From the NCBI GenBank assembly GCA_030531025.1, contig JAUMTV010000173.1, forward strand, positions 1-5,421: a stretch of DNA of 5,421 nt, given 5' to 3'. The notes below the pieces were generated by a model. That model searched no databases. It saw only the letters and a list, made by a program, of their open reading frames with translations, and was not told the origin of the DNA. Positions 5,256-5,421 of this stretch are shown in pieces. The first letter of the stretch is position 1, and every line of letters starts with the position of its first letter. A program made the position numbers and the translations under genes. This stretch comes from Turicibacter sp. Its GTDB lineage: Bacteria > Bacillota > Bacilli > MOL361 > Turicibacteraceae.

Positions 5256-5340
5256 ATCATTTAGGATACTCACAGCGTTAGCGAATTGTTATTCATGAGT
5301 CTTTTAAGAGAAGTGTGAGCCGAACTGAATGATTTTTTTT
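5256..5340 (+). terminator. Terminator with long branched stem
   Basis: The nine-pair closing stem (5256-5264 with 5325-5333) is followed by a T-run to 5340. The T-run follows the stem only on the plus strand. The interior holds a second six-pair helix and smaller hairpins, unlike a simple short terminator. Confidence 0.6.
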
Positions 5341-5377
5341 ACCCTCATCTTTATTAAAAAGAATAAGATATAGGTTT

Positions 5378-5393
5378 ATGGAATTTAATCCAT
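5378..5393. other. Small inverted repeat near the window end
   Basis: ATGGA (5378-5382) and TCCAT (5389-5393) around ATTTAA form a 16-base near-palindrome. It could be an operator upstream of a gene beyond the window. Nothing else is recognisable in 5341-5421. Confidence 0.3.
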
Positions 5394-5421
5394 TATTTTG
5401 TATTAATGAATAATTTATATT

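Larger units (their letters stand above)
5205..5340 (+). ncRNA. Unrecognised structured leader or small RNA ending in a terminator
   Basis: Two strong folds follow one another. The first is TAGTTGTTCT (5215-5224) with AGAGCAACTA (5245-5254), ten pairs with one G-U. The second is ATCATTTAG (5256-5264) with CTGAATGAT (5325-5333), nine pairs, enclosing CTCACA (5269-5274) with TGTGAG (5314-5319) and a loop of about 40 bases. It runs straight into a run of Ts ending at 5340. The first stem overlaps a mini-ORF at 5211-5234. I do not recognise it as 6S, SRP, tmRNA or any riboswitch class I can recall. It could be an attenuator for the next gene, the end of the T-box transcript, or a separate small RNA. 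I see no clear promoter of its own. Confidence 0.5.

Noticed and set aside
5205..5340. 6S RNA, SRP RNA or a known riboswitch
   Set aside because: None of the conserved sequence cores I know for these classes is present; only the strong stems and T-run are seen.

Overview
The window is AT-rich, uses strong AGGAGG-type ribosome binding sites, and carries a T-box leader and an mnmL-mnmM (ytqA-ytqB) pair. This points to a low-GC Bacillota, plausibly a gut lineage such as Turicibacter, though nothing here proves the genus. Three protein genes are clear, all on the minus strand. About 30% of the window is non-coding and unusually rich in structure.

Layout: 1-88 is the right part of a dispersed structured repeat (copy A). 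102-134 is the terminator of a 703-residue GH13-family enzyme (142-2253, minus) that resembles the Thermotoga maltosyltransferase type. Its promoter, RBS and a cre/LacI-type operator lie at 2265-2360. 2361-2513 holds nothing I can name. 2514-2655 is repeat copy B plus an extra partial copy. 2707-2732 is the terminator of the two-gene operon mnmL (3296-4252) and mnmM (2731-3294), both minus. These encode a radical SAM enzyme and a methyltransferase of tRNA wobble-uridine modification. 4253-4320 is a hairpin-bearing mnmL leader, and 4334-4461 is repeat copy D, which may also supply the mnmL promoter. 4661-4949 is a plus-strand promoter and complete T-box leader with a probable CUC (leucine) specifier and a strong terminator. 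No coding sequence follows in the remaining 470 bases. Instead there is repeat copy C (4981-5203) with two inserted hairpin modules, then an unrecognised structured leader or small RNA (5205-5340) that ends in a terminator and contains a seven-codon Leu/Val-rich mini-ORF.

The most notable content is the repeat family. Four copies lie in one orientation within 5.4 kb. Each has an outer stem whose sequence changes on both arms together, an AT-rich inner hairpin, and zero, one or two inserted ~44-base modules, each a stem with a GAA-capped hairpin. The architecture recalls the modular BOX elements of Streptococcus pneumoniae (boxA, variable boxB, boxC), but I do not recognise the sequence.

Functionally, the coding genes join maltodextrin metabolism (possibly catabolite-regulated) and tRNA anticodon modification. 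The plus-strand leader region appears to control an unseen gene beyond 5421, probably linked to leucine: leuS or a leucine/branched-chain amino acid gene.
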